Positions 29,741 to 38,638 are shown, counted from the first letter of the stretch. The stretch: DNA of 64,000 nucleotides from Streptomyces hyaluromycini (GCF_002217755.1 NZ_BCFL01000031.1:62001-126000), one strand, 5' to 3'. A program made the numbers and translations. Notes: generated by a model not told the origin, from the sequence alone.

Positions 29741-30939
29741 ACGTGGTCGTCGTCGGCGGCGGCATCGCCGGCGTCAGCACCGCCGCCGCCCTGCGCTCCC
29801 AGGGCTTCGACGGCGAGATCACCCTCGTCGACGCCGGTGAGTTCCCCTACGACCGGCCGCCGCTGTCGAAGGACTACCTCGCCGGGACCAGGCCCGCACG
29901 GCAGCTCGCCCTCCAGCAGCCGTCCTGGTACGACGATCAGCGCGTCCGGCTGGTCAACCGCACCACGGTCACCGCGCTGCGCCCGGCCGAGGGCAAGCTC
30001 GAACTCTCCGACGGCACCATGCTGCCCGCCGACCGGGTCGTCCTCGCCACCGGCGGCAGCGCGGCCCGCCCGCCGATCCCCGGCATCGACGGCGAGCGCG
30101 TGCACGTCCTGCGCACCGTCGAGGACGCCGACCGGCTGCGCCCCGCACTGACATCAGGCGCCCGCATCCTCGTCGTCGGCGCCGGCCTGATCGGCGCGGA
30201 GACCGCCTCGACCGCCGTACGCCTGGGCTGCGAGGTCACCCTGGTCGACCCGCTGGCCACACCGCTGGCCGCCGTGCTCGGCCCGGAACTCGCCACCTGG
30301 CTGCAGGACATGCACACCTGGCACGGCATCACCACCGTCCAGGCGGCCGTGGAGTCGTTCACGGACCGCGGCGGCCACGTCGAGGTCCGGCTGACCGGAA
30401 AGGCCGCATCACGGTCGTACGACGCCGTCGTCGTCGGCGTGGGCATGGTCCCGCACACCGGGCTCGCCGAGCGGGCCGGCCTCGACGTGGACCGGGGCAT
30501 CCTGGTCGACGCCGGACAGGCGACCTCCAACCCGGCCGTGCTGGCGGTCGGCGACCCGGCCCGGCCGCGGGGTCAGGCCCGCGCCGAGCACTGGGAGGCC
30601 GCGCAACAGGACGGCGCCCGGGCCGCCGCCACCCTCCTCGGCACCGCGGCACCCGCCCCGACGGCGCCCTGGTTCTGGACGGACCGGCACGGCCGCCACA
30701 TCGAGGCGGCCGGGCACATGGCGTCCGCCGCCGAGACCGTCGTACGCGGCTCCTGCGCCGAGCCGTCCTTCGCGGTCTTCGGCCTGCGCGACGGACGGGT
30801 GGTGGCCGCTGCCGCCGTCGACGACTCCGCCGCCGTACGCGCCGCCCGCCGGATGATCGACCGCCGGACACCGGTCGACGCCGGACGGCTGGCGGACCCC
30901 GACGTGAGCCTGCGCGCCCTGCTGCGCCCGGAAAGGTGA
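29737..30939 (+). CDS. hcaD: Ferredoxin-NAD(+) reductase of the dioxygenase
   Basis: 400 aa. FAD motif VVVVGGGIAGVSTAAALRSQ at the N-terminus, EFPYDRPPLSKDYL, second Rossmann motif ILVVGAGLIGAETASTAVRL for NADH, AVGDPARP near residue 280 and a C-terminal domain with HWEAAQQDGARAAATLLG. Typical BphA4/HcaD reductase. GTG start inside the ferredoxin stop. Confidence 0.93.
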   Translation: MNVVVVGGGIAGVSTAAALRSQGFDGEITLVDAGEFPYDRPPLSKDYLAGTRPARQLALQQPSWYDDQRVRLVNRTTVTALRPAEGKLELSDGTMLPADRVVLATGGSAARPPIPGIDGERVHVLRTVEDADRLRPALTSGARILVVGAGLIGAETASTAVRLGCEVTLVDPLATPLAAVLGPELATWLQDMHTWHGITTVQAAVESFTDRGGHVEVRLTGKAASRSYDAVVVGVGMVPHTGLAERAGLDVDRGILVDAGQATSNPAVLAVGDPARPRGQARAEHWEAAQQDGARAAATLLGTAAPAPTAPWFWTDRHGRHIEAAGHMASAAETVVRGSCAEPSFAVFGLRDGRVVAAAAVDDSAAVRAARRMIDRRTPVDAGRLADPDVSLRALLRPER

Positions 30940-30943
30940 CCCC

Positions 30944-31495
30944 GTGACCTCCCTCGCCCAACGCGCCGACCGCGACACGCACTTCGAGGTCGAGCAGTTC
31001 TACTACGAGGAGGCCGCCCTCCTCGACGACGGCCGCTACACCGACTGGCTCGACCTGCTCGCCGACGACCTCGACTACTGGGTGCCCACCCGCACCAACC
31101 GGCTGCGCCGGCAGCAGACGCTGGCGGTGGCCGCGCGGGGCGAGGCCGCGTTCTTCGACGAGACCAAGGAGAGCCTGGCCTGGCGCATCCGCCGGTTCGA
31201 CTCGGGCATGGCCTGGGCCGAGGACCCGCCGTCCCGCACCCGCCACCTGGTGTCCAACGTGATGGTGCGGCACCACGACCCGGCCGAGAACCCGGAGTTC
31301 ACCGCCGACGACCTGCAGGTGCGCTCCGCGTTTCTGGTCTACCGCAACCGCCTGGAACGCGAGGAGAACGTCTTCGCCGGCAGCCGCACGGACGTGCTGC
31401 GCAGAGGCGAGGACGGCAGCCTGCGGGTGGCCCGCCGGACCGTCCTCCTCGACCAGAACGTGCTGCTGGCCAAGAACATCTCGACCTTCTTCTGA
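30944..31495 (+). CDS. hcaF: Rieske dioxygenase small (beta) subunit
   Basis: 183 aa NTF2-fold beta subunit. FYYEEAALLDDGRYTDWLDL, DDLDYWVPTRTNR and the C-terminal VARRTVLLDQNVLLAKNIS are conserved. Structural partner of the alpha subunit in the alpha3beta3 oxygenase. GTG start 4 bp after the reductase stop. In E. coli hcaF follows hcaE directly; here it comes after the electron-transfer genes. Confidence 0.93.
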   Translation: MTSLAQRADRDTHFEVEQFYYEEAALLDDGRYTDWLDLLADDLDYWVPTRTNRLRRQQTLAVAARGEAAFFDETKESLAWRIRRFDSGMAWAEDPPSRTRHLVSNVMVRHHDPAENPEFTADDLQVRSAFLVYRNRLEREENVFAGSRTDVLRRGEDGSLRVARRTVLLDQNVLLAKNISTFF

Positions 31496-31519
31496 CTCCT
31501 GTGATTCCTCTGATTCCTC
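31493..31519. repeat. Three-copy 9-bp tandem spacer
   Basis: Units TGACTCCTG, TGATTCCTC and TGATTCCTC run in tandem starting at the hcaF stop codon and make up most of the 39-bp gap before mhpC. Confidence 0.75.
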
Positions 31520-31534
31520 CGATTGGGAACCGTC

Positions 31535-32383
31535 GTGACCGAACTCAAGCACCATCGCGTGGCCACCTCGCTCGGTGAGATCGCCGTCGCCGAGACCGGT
31601 GAGGGACCGGTCCTGGTGATGCTGCACGGCGGCGGCCCCGGAGCCTCCGGCGTCGCCAACTACCACCAGAACCTCGCCGCGTTGGCCCGGCACTTCCGGG
31701 TCGTCCTGCCCGACCAGCCCGGTTTCGGCGGCAGTTACCGACCGACCGACGCGGACCTAGCCGAACGGTCGATCACCGCGATCACCGTCGACGCGCTCTT
31801 CCAGGCCCTCGACTCCCTCGGCATCGACGGCTTCCACCTGCTCGGCAACAGCCTCGGCGGCGCGGCTGCCATCGCCATGGCCCAGCAACGCCCCGAGCGG
31901 GTCGCCCGGTTGGTGCTGATGGCACCCGGCGGCGGCTGGCTGCCGTCCGGGCCGACGCCCACCGAGGGACAGAAGGAGATGTTCCGCTACTACAACGGCG
32001 GCGGGCCCAGCGAGAAGAAGATGGCCGCGTTCATCCGCACCATGGTCTACGACCACCAGCAGTTCGGCGCGGACGTGGTGAAGGCCCGCTACGAGGCCTC
32101 CCTGGACGAGAGCCACATCGCCTTCTACCACCGCTACAACGCGGCGTTCGCGAAGCGCGGGGGCATGGACCCGCTCTGGCGCGACCTGCACCGGATCAAG
32201 GCGCCCACGCTGCTGCTCTGGGGCCGCGACGACCGCACGATCACGCTCGACGGCGCCCAGCTGATGCTCCGGCAGATCCAGGACGTGCAGCTGCACGTGT
32301 TCGGCCGGTGCGGGCACTGGGTGCAGCTCGAACGGCAGGCGGAGTTCGAGGAGCTGGTCGTCGGCCACCTCGGGGAGCGGTGA
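31535..32383 (+). CDS. mhpC: Meta-cleavage C-C bond hydrolase
   Basis: 282 aa alpha/beta hydrolase of the MhpC/BphD group. MLHGGGPGASGVANYHQNL oxyanion region, nucleophile elbow LLGNSLGGAAAIAM (Ser about 111), catalytic Asp in LLLWGRDDRTI, catalytic His in FGRCGHWVQLERQ. Cleaves the vinylogous 1,5-diketone made by MhpB into 2-hydroxypenta-2,4-dienoate plus succinate or fumarate. GTG at 31535 preferred (GGGAA 5 nt upstream). Ends one base into the start of the dehydrogenase gene. Confidence 0.92.
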   Translation: MTELKHHRVATSLGEIAVAETGEGPVLVMLHGGGPGASGVANYHQNLAALARHFRVVLPDQPGFGGSYRPTDADLAERSITAITVDALFQALDSLGIDGFHLLGNSLGGAAAIAMAQQRPERVARLVLMAPGGGWLPSGPTPTEGQKEMFRYYNGGGPSEKKMAAFIRTMVYDHQQFGADVVKARYEASLDESHIAFYHRYNAAFAKRGGMDPLWRDLHRIKAPTLLLWGRDDRTITLDGAQLMLRQIQDVQLHVFGRCGHWVQLERQAEFEELVVGHLGER

Positions 32384-33204
32384 TGGGCTGGCTGCCCGGG
32401 TACGTCGCCCTGGTCACGGGCGGGGGAGCGGGCATCGGCCGCGCGGTCACCGAGAGGTTCGTGGCCGAGGGCGCCTCGGTCACCGTCTTCGGCCGGGACA
32501 AGAGCCAGTTGGACAAGGTCGTCGCCGTCGCCCCCGACCGGATCCACGCCGTCACCGGCGACGTACGCGACTCCGGGCGGCTGCACACCGCCGTCGCCGA
32601 GACCGTCGAACGCTTCGGCAAGCTCGACACCCTCGTCGCCAACGCCGGTGTCTGGGACTACCAGCGGCAGCTCACCCGGCTCGGCGCCGCCGAACTCGAC
32701 GCCGCCTTCGACGAGATCTTCGCCGTCAACGTCAAGGGCTGCCTGCTGGCGGCCGAGGCGGCCTGGCGGGAACTGGTGAAGAGCCGCGGCAGCATCGTCA
32801 TGACCCTCTCCAACGCCTCCTTCTACGTCAACGGCGGCGGCCCCCTCTACACCGCCAGCAAGCACGCCTGCCTCGGCCTCATGCGCGAACTCGCCTACGA
32901 ACTCGCGCCCAAGGTCCGCGTCAACGGCGTCGCCTGCGGCGGCATGAACACCGACCTGCGCGGCCCCGAGGCGCTGGCGCTCGGCGACCGCTCGATCTCC
33001 GCGTCCTTCGCGAAGAAGAGGCCGGACGCCCCGGCGCTCGTCCCGCTGCACGACTCCAGCACCGACCCGCGCGACTTCACCGGGCCGTACGTGCTGCTCG
33101 CCGCCCGCGAGCAGAGCGGCCCGATCACCGGACACGCGATCTCCGTCGACGGCGGCATCGGCGTCCGCGGCTTCACGCACGCCGCCGGCGGCGACCACCT
33201 CTGA
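32383..33204 (+). CDS. hcaB: cis-Dihydrodiol dehydrogenase (SDR)
   Basis: 273 aa. TGGGAGIGRAVTERF cofactor motif, LVANAGVWDYQ, and catalytic Ser...YTASK in TLSNASFYVNGGGPLYTASK, C-terminal AISVDGGIGVRG. Length and the ASFYVNGGGPLY segment match BphB/HcaB enzymes, which rearomatise the cis-dihydrodiol to a catechol with NAD+. Coupled to mhpC by the TGATG overlap. Confidence 0.92.
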   Translation: MGWLPGYVALVTGGGAGIGRAVTERFVAEGASVTVFGRDKSQLDKVVAVAPDRIHAVTGDVRDSGRLHTAVAETVERFGKLDTLVANAGVWDYQRQLTRLGAAELDAAFDEIFAVNVKGCLLAAEAAWRELVKSRGSIVMTLSNASFYVNGGGPLYTASKHACLGLMRELAYELAPKVRVNGVACGGMNTDLRGPEALALGDRSISASFAKKRPDAPALVPLHDSSTDPRDFTGPYVLLAAREQSGPITGHAISVDGGIGVRGFTHAAGGDHL

Positions 33205-33229
33205 CGACTTAGACGACTCCGACGACTCC
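33203..33229. repeat. Three-copy 9-bp tandem spacer after hcaB
   Basis: GACGACTTA, GACGACTCC, GACGACTCC in tandem, beginning within the hcaB stop codon. Same number, unit length and position relative to a stop codon as the spacer at 31493-31519, though a different unit. Confidence 0.75.
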
Positions 33230-33261
33230 CGACCCATGACACTCGACGAGGAGTGCTGACT

Positions 33262-34851
33262 GTGTCCAGCCCCCACCCGCGCAACTCCGGACTCCGGGTC
33301 GACCTCAACCCGGCCGCGGCGGTGGCCCGCCACGCCCGCCAGCAGGCCGACGAGGTGGTCGTCCGCTACCCGGGCGGCGACCTCACCTACGCCGAACTCG
33401 ACGACAGGGCGGCCCGGTTGGCGAGCGTCCTGGCGGGCGGCGGCGGCGTCGTCGACGGCACCCGCGTCGCCTATCTCGGCCTGAACAGCCCGGCGTTCCT
33501 GGTGACCATGCTCGCCGCGTTCCGGCTGGGTGCCGTCTTCGTCCCGGTCAACTTCCGGCTCGCCGAGCCCGAGCTGGAGCGGGTCCTGGCGGGCAGCGGC
33601 GCCGAGGTGATCGTCTGCGAGGAGGGCCACCGCCTCCCGGTCGAAGCGGTGCGCGGGGCCACGGAGCTGCGGCGCCTCCTGCTGGTGGACGACGACCCCG
33701 AGGTACCGGCCGCCGCCGGCGCCGCCGGCTGGGAGCCCTGGTCGCCGCTGATCGCGGCCGCGCCGCCGACGACCGCCCTCGCCCAGAAGTACGCCGACGA
33801 CCCGGCGATCCTGATGTTCACCTCCGGCACCACCGGGACGCCCAAGGGAGTCGTGCTCACCCACGGCAACGCCTGGTGGAACTCCGTCAACGTCGACCTG
33901 CGCCTGGACACCCGCCGCGGTGACGTCACCTACGCGGCCGCCCCGCTCTTCCACATAGGCGCCCTCAACAGCTTCGCCCTGCGCACCCTCGTGCGCGGCG
34001 GCACGGTCGTCGTACGCCGTTCCTTCGATCCGCAGGAGTGCCTCGACGACCTGGTCACCCACCGGGTCAACTCCATGTTCGGCGTCCCGCAGATGTTCGC
34101 GGCACTGGCCCGCGTCCCGGGCTTCTTCGAGCGGGATCTCGGCGAGCTGCGCGCGGTGGTGGTCGCGGGCGCACCGGTGCCGCCGTCCCTGGTCGAGCTC
34201 TACGCCGGGCGCGAGGTGCTGCTGCAGCAGGCGTGGGGCCTGACCGAGACCGCGCCCTTCGCCACCCACCTGCCCGCCGAGCGCACCCTGGACAAGCTGG
34301 GGTCGGCGGGGATCGCCATGCCCTACACGGAGGTGCGGGTCGTGGACGCCGTCAGCAACGAACCCGTGAAGGCGGGGGAGCCCGGTGAGGTCGTGGTGCG
34401 CGGCCCCAACGTCACCGCGGGCTACTGGAACAATCCGCAGGCGACAGCGGCCGCGTTCGACGCGGGGGGCTGGTTCCACTCCGGGGACATCGGCTATCTC
34501 GACGAGGACGGCTGTCTCTTCATCGTCGACCGCCTCAAGGACATGATCATCAGCGGTGGGGAGAACGTCTACCCGGCGGAGGTGGAGCGGGTCCTGGCGG
34601 CCATGCCGGGTGTGGTGGACGTCGCCGTGGTCGGGGTGGCCGACGAACAGTGGGGCGAGTCCGTCGCGGCGGTGGTCACCGTCGCCGCCGGCACCAGCAT
34701 CGGTCTGGAGGACGTCCGCGCGTACGCGGCCGGCCGGCTGGCCCGCTACAAACTCCCGCGGCGGCTCACGCTGGTGCCGGCGGTGCCGAGGAACGCCTCC
34801 GGAAAGCTGGACAAGGCCGTCATCCGACGGCTGGCGACCGAGGAGGGCTGA
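33262..34851 (+). CDS. Acyl-CoA ligase (AMP-forming)
   Basis: 529 aa ANL-superfamily adenylating enzyme. P-loop-like A3 motif MFTSGTTGTPKGVVLTHGN, A5 QQAWGLTETAP, A7/A8 FHSGDIGYLDEDGCLFIVDR, and the C-terminal Lys in PRNASGKLDKAVIRRL. GTG at 33262 chosen because GAGGAG lies 8 nt upstream. In the operon after hcaB. It may activate the aromatic acid or the C4 acid released by MhpC. CoA activation is not part of the E. coli hca/mhp route, so the local pathway may branch or also serve chain-shortening of longer aryl acids. Confidence 0.9.
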   Translation: MSSPHPRNSGLRVDLNPAAAVARHARQQADEVVVRYPGGDLTYAELDDRAARLASVLAGGGGVVDGTRVAYLGLNSPAFLVTMLAAFRLGAVFVPVNFRLAEPELERVLAGSGAEVIVCEEGHRLPVEAVRGATELRRLLLVDDDPEVPAAAGAAGWEPWSPLIAAAPPTTALAQKYADDPAILMFTSGTTGTPKGVVLTHGNAWWNSVNVDLRLDTRRGDVTYAAAPLFHIGALNSFALRTLVRGGTVVVRRSFDPQECLDDLVTHRVNSMFGVPQMFAALARVPGFFERDLGELRAVVVAGAPVPPSLVELYAGREVLLQQAWGLTETAPFATHLPAERTLDKLGSAGIAMPYTEVRVVDAVSNEPVKAGEPGEVVVRGPNVTAGYWNNPQATAAAFDAGGWFHSGDIGYLDEDGCLFIVDRLKDMIISGGENVYPAEVERVLAAMPGVVDVAVVGVADEQWGESVAAVVTVAAGTSIGLEDVRAYAAGRLARYKLPRRLTLVPAVPRNASGKLDKAVIRRLATEEG

Positions 34852-34852
34852 G

Positions 34853-35314
34853 ATGATCACGGTGCCCGCGGTCCCGGCGGACCTCGCCCCGCACCCCGGC
34901 TGGGAGACCGTGCCGACCGCCCGTGGCCGCACCGCGGCCGGCTTCCGCCTGTGCCGGGACGGGGTGACGGTGGACGTACGCCTGGAACGGTGTGCCGCGG
35001 GACGGCTGCAGAACGCGTATCCGGCCGGCGCCCGCGACCTGGAGCTACGGGTGGCTGCCGGATGCCCGGAGCACCTGCTCCCGGCGCTGCTGCGGAGCCT
35101 CACGGCGGCGGTCCGGGACGCCGATCCGCACTGCCGGCGGGTCGTCCTCGCCCTGCCCGTCGCCGACCGGGGCGGGATCGATGCCGCCGGGTCGGCCGGT
35201 TACCGTTACGCCGTGGACGTCGACCTCGGGCAGGAAGAACTGGCCCTGCTGGTGGCGGAACCCGACTGGGTGACCGTCACCGACATCGACCTGGACCGCG
35301 TCCCGGGCGCCTGA
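34853..35314 (+). CDS. Small GNAT-like protein of unknown function
   Basis: 153 aa. The second half, LLRSLTAAVRDADPHCRRVV then AAGSAGYRYAVDVDLGQEEL, resembles the C-terminal half of a GNAT acetyltransferase (helix, then Gly-Tyr strand), but the acetyl-CoA-binding Q/RxxGxG/A loop is not visible. It begins one base after the ligase stop, so it is in the operon. It may be a degenerate acetyltransferase or a binding protein. Confidence 0.6.
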   Translation: MITVPAVPADLAPHPGWETVPTARGRTAAGFRLCRDGVTVDVRLERCAAGRLQNAYPAGARDLELRVAAGCPEHLLPALLRSLTAAVRDADPHCRRVVLALPVADRGGIDAAGSAGYRYAVDVDLGQEELALLVAEPDWVTVTDIDLDRVPGA

Positions 35315-35330
35315 GAGCGGGGCACAGCAC

Positions 35331-36377
35331 ATGACCGTACCGGCCCTCACCCCGGCGCAGCTGTCGTCGTTCACGCTGCTTCTGCACGACGTGCGGCGGG
35401 TGGCCGGGCTTGACCTCGTCGTCGGCACGTTCATGGACACCGGCGCCGACCACTACGTCGTCGACCAGCTCGTCGGGACCACCAGCGACGGCCTGCGCAA
35501 CCTGCGGGTCACCGTCGGCGCCGGACTCGGCGGCAAGGCGATGCTGCTGACCAGGCCGGTACTGGTCCAGGACTACTGCAGCGCGGAGGGGATCAGCCAC
35601 GACTACGACGCGGCCGTACGCCGGGAGGGGGTCGGCGCCTCCTTCGCCGTGCCGATCAGGGTGCCCCGGGGGCCGCGGGGCGTGCTCGTGGGCGGACTGC
35701 GCCATGAACACGTCTTCGGCGACCGCGTCATCGGCGACGTCCTGACGTTCGTCCGCGCCCTGGAACGGGACCTCGCCGAGGACCTGGCCCTGAACCGCCG
35801 TCTGGAGCGCCTGCGGGCGGCGGCCGGAGGGCGTGCGGCCGGCGGCTGCGGCGGGGCGGGCGGCGTGGCGGAGCGGCGGCGGCTCGCCGGCGTCTGCTCG
35901 GAACTGGTGCAGATCGCGTCCTCGATGGCGGACGGGCCGCAGCGGCGGCAGATCGAGGCCCTGGTCCTGACGCTGACCAACGAGGCCGCGGCGGCCGTGG
36001 ACGACGTACTGACGGCCCGGGAGCGGGAGATCCTCGCCGAGGTCGCGCTCGGCGCGACCAACCGGGAGGCCGCCGCGCGGCTCGGCATCGGCGCCGAGAC
36101 CGTGAAGTCCAGCCTCGCGTCGAGCATGCGCAAGCTGGGCGTGCCCAACCGGGCCGCGCTGGTCGCCGCCCTGATCCTCCAGGGCTCCCGCGACCACCTC
36201 GTCTTCGCCGACCACACCAAGGCGTTCGCCGACAAACTGACGGCGGCCGGCATCACCCACCGCTATGTCGAGCTCCCGTTCCTGGAGCACGCCTACGACC
36301 AGTCCTCCGCCAACATCGGCACCAAGGCCACTCGGGCACTGCTGCTGCCCTGGCTGCAGAAGTACGTCGGGAGCTGA
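35331..36377 (+). CDS. LuxR-type regulator fused to an alpha/beta-hydrolase tail
   Basis: 348 aa. Residues ~1-150 form a GAF-like sensor (VGTFMDTGADHYVVDQLVG, GASFAVPIRVPRGPRGVLVG), and ~225-285 a LuxR/GerE helix-turn-helix (LTAREREILAEVALGATNRE, RLGIGAETVKSSLASSMRKL). From about residue 286 the sequence changes abruptly to GSRDHLVFADHTKAFADKL and VELPFLEHAYDQSSANIG, the Asp and His end of a lipase/esterase-type hydrolase, without its Ser part. This looks like a deletion fusion of a regulator and a downstream hydrolase gene. The HTH is intact, so regulation may survive. Related GAF-LuxR proteins control aromatic catabolic genes. Confidence 0.8.
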   Translation: MTVPALTPAQLSSFTLLLHDVRRVAGLDLVVGTFMDTGADHYVVDQLVGTTSDGLRNLRVTVGAGLGGKAMLLTRPVLVQDYCSAEGISHDYDAAVRREGVGASFAVPIRVPRGPRGVLVGGLRHEHVFGDRVIGDVLTFVRALERDLAEDLALNRRLERLRAAAGGRAAGGCGGAGGVAERRRLAGVCSELVQIASSMADGPQRRQIEALVLTLTNEAAAAVDDVLTAREREILAEVALGATNREAAARLGIGAETVKSSLASSMRKLGVPNRAALVAALILQGSRDHLVFADHTKAFADKLTAAGITHRYVELPFLEHAYDQSSANIGTKATRALLLPWLQKYVGS

Positions 36378-36472
36378 CGCCCGGGGTTCGACGCGCGCGA
36401 TCGGCCCGGAGCTGCTGTGCTGGGTGAGGGGGCTTCGGACCGTACCCGTCGTACCCGTTCCGGGAGAGACGC

Positions 36473-37498
36473 ATGAGTATCTACCGAGTCGCGCAGGTGC
36501 CCGCCCTGGGCGGGCCGTTCGAGATCGTCGAGCGGGAGGTGCCGAGGCCCGGCCCCCGCCATGTGCGGATCGCCGTGGAGGCCTGCGGCATCTGCCACAG
36601 CGACGTCTTCTTCGTCACCGCCGCACTGCCGGGCGTCACGTTCCCGGTGGTACCCGGCCACGAGATCGCCGGGCGGATCGAGGAGCTCGGCGAGGGCATC
36701 GAGGACTGGGGCTGGCAGCTCGGCGACCGGGTGGCGGTCGGCTGGTTCGGCGGCAGCTGCGGCCACTGCAAGCCCTGCCGCCAGGGCGACTTCATCGTCT
36801 GCGAGAACATGAAGACGCCCGGCTGGACCTACGACGGCGGCTTCGGCGAGCAGGTGATCGCGCCGGTCGACGCCCTGGCCCGCATCCCCGACGGGCTGAC
36901 CTCGGCCGACGCGGCCCCCATGGGCTGCGCGGGCGTGACCACCTTCAACGGCCTGCGGCGCAGCCCGGCGCTCCCCGGTGACCTGGTCGCCGTCGTCGGC
37001 CTCGGCGGTCTCGGCCACCTCGGCGTGAAGTACGCGGTGGCCATGGGCTTCGAGACGGTGGCCGTCGCCCGCGGCTCCGAGAAGGCCGACTTCGCCAAGC
37101 AGCTCGGCGCCCACCACTACGTCGACTCCACGACTGCGACCCCGGTCGCGGAGGCCCTCCAGTCGCTCGGCGGCGCCAAGGTCGTGCTCGCCACCGCGGG
37201 CAACTCCCAGGCGATCACGGCGGCCGTGGACGGGCTGGGCCCCCGGGGCGAGCTGGTGGTGATCGGCCTGGACACCGAGCCGCTCGGGGCCAGCCCGCTC
37301 CAGCTGCTCGGGGCCGCGCGCGAGATCCGCGGCCATCCGTCCGGCACCGCGCAGGACGTGCAGGACACCATGGAGTTCAGCGCCCTGCACGGGATCCGCC
37401 CGACGATCGAGACCGTACCGCTGGAGCAGGCGGGCGAGGCCTACCAGAAGATGCTCAGCGGGGCCGCGCGCTTCCGGATGGTCCTCACCTACGACTGA
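36473..37498 (+). CDS. Zinc-dependent alcohol dehydrogenase
   Basis: 341 aa. Catalytic zinc ligands in ACGICHSDVFF and PGHEIAGRIEE, structural zinc cysteines in CGHCKPCRQGDFIVC, nucleotide motif VAVVGLGGLGHLGVKYAVAM. This is the common actinobacterial AdhA/CAD-like type. GGGAGAG precedes the start. Ninety-five bp after the chimeric regulator, so possibly a separate transcript. A role in the aromatic pathway is only positional. Confidence 0.9.
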   Translation: MSIYRVAQVPALGGPFEIVEREVPRPGPRHVRIAVEACGICHSDVFFVTAALPGVTFPVVPGHEIAGRIEELGEGIEDWGWQLGDRVAVGWFGGSCGHCKPCRQGDFIVCENMKTPGWTYDGGFGEQVIAPVDALARIPDGLTSADAAPMGCAGVTTFNGLRRSPALPGDLVAVVGLGGLGHLGVKYAVAMGFETVAVARGSEKADFAKQLGAHHYVDSTTATPVAEALQSLGGAKVVLATAGNSQAITAAVDGLGPRGELVVIGLDTEPLGASPLQLLGAAREIRGHPSGTAQDVQDTMEFSALHGIRPTIETVPLEQAGEAYQKMLSGAARFRMVLTYD

Positions 37499-37581
37499 GC
37501 GCCACGCACCCACCGCGCCGCCCTCCTCGTAGGGCTCGTGGACCGCGAGCAGCACCACCGCCAAGGCGGCCAGCCGTGTCC

Positions 37582-38526
37582 TCACCGGGCATCGCCCGTG
37601 TGCCACGGCCCGGGTGCCAGCGCTTCGGCCGTCCGGCACAGCGCGGCCCGGTGCGGGCCCTGCGGCAGCGGGTCCAGCTCCCGGCGGGCCCGTTCCGCAT
37701 ACGTCCGCGCCAGCCGCGTGGACTCCTCCAGCGCGCCCGTCTCCACCAGCAGCCGCCCCACCTTCTCCGGATCCTTCGAGACCGGCCCGGCCAGCAGCAG
37801 GGGCAGGCTGGGCCGGTCGTTGCGCAGATCGCTGTCGGCGGGTTTGCCCTCCCGCCCGGCCTCCGGGCCGTACGGCAGCAGGTCGTCGCGGATCTGGAAC
37901 GCCACCCCGAGCGCCTCGCCGTACCCGGCCAGCGCCCGCGCCTGCCCCGGCGAGCCGCCGCCCAGCACCGCGCCCGCCTCGCAGCAGGCACTCAGCAGCG
38001 CGCCCGTCTTCAGCCGGACCATCTCCAGATACCCGCCGATCGCATCCGGCGCCCGGACCGGGTCCAGCTCCCGGGCCACCCCCTGCGCCATCCGCCGGCC
38101 GGCCCGCGCCAGCGTGCCCACGGCCCGGAGCACGGCCGCGTCCGGCACCCCGCGCCGACCGCACTCCACCACCTGCTCGAACAGCGCGAACATCAGCGCG
38201 TCACCGCCCAGGACGGCCGCGCCCTGCCCGAACCTGGCGTGCCCCGACGGCTTGCCGCGGCGCAGCTGGTCGTCGTCGAGGATGTCGTCGTGCAACAGGC
38301 TCGCCACATGCACCAGTTCCACCCCGACCGCGGCGGGCATGACCCGCTCGTACGACCCGCCCACGGCCGCCGCCGACTCCAGCAGCAGCACCGGCCGCAG
38401 CAGCTTGCCCGGCGGGTGCAGCGCCCAGCGGTGCACCTCGGTGAGCGGATGCCCGGCGTCCCGGGACAGCCACTCCCGCAGCGCCTGCTCCACGGCTGTC
38501 GCCGCGCCGTTCTCCTCGTGCCGCAT
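37582..38526 (-). CDS. Polyprenyl (trans-isoprenyl) diphosphate synthase
   Basis: 314 aa. First Asp-rich motif LLHDDILDDDQLRRGKPS and second Asp motif FQIRDDLLPYG; also KLLRPVLLLESAAA with the IPP-binding Lys/Arg and RLKTGALLSACCEAGAVL. Makes C15-C35-type prenyl diphosphates from IPP and allylic primers. Chain length cannot be read safely. GAGGACCGGGA precedes the start. Downstream of and co-directional with the PP2C phosphatase gene with a 112-bp gap; no carotenoid or terpene cyclase gene is adjacent. Confidence 0.9.
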   Translation of the reverse strand: MRHEENGAATAVEQALREWLSRDAGHPLTEVHRWALHPPGKLLRPVLLLESAAAVGGSYERVMPAAVGVELVHVASLLHDDILDDDQLRRGKPSGHARFGQGAAVLGGDALMFALFEQVVECGRRGVPDAAVLRAVGTLARAGRRMAQGVARELDPVRAPDAIGGYLEMVRLKTGALLSACCEAGAVLGGGSPGQARALAGYGEALGVAFQIRDDLLPYGPEAGREGKPADSDLRNDRPSLPLLLAGPVSKDPEKVGRLLVETGALEESTRLARTYAERARRELDPLPQGPHRAALCRTAEALAPGPWHTGDAR

Positions 38527-38638
38527 TCCCGGTCCTCACTGCTGATCGTTTCCCTGGCGGTGAACGAGCCACGCCTCGGCGGTGTCACACGGCGACCGGA
38601 GGCGCGGCGGGCGTGCGCCCCGGCGTACGTGCGTGCGC

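Noticed and set aside
32134..35103. 989-residue minus-strand open frame under the hca/mhp operon
   Set aside because: Antisense shadow of mhpC, hcaB and the ligase; composition is Gly/Arg/Val-rich with no domain.
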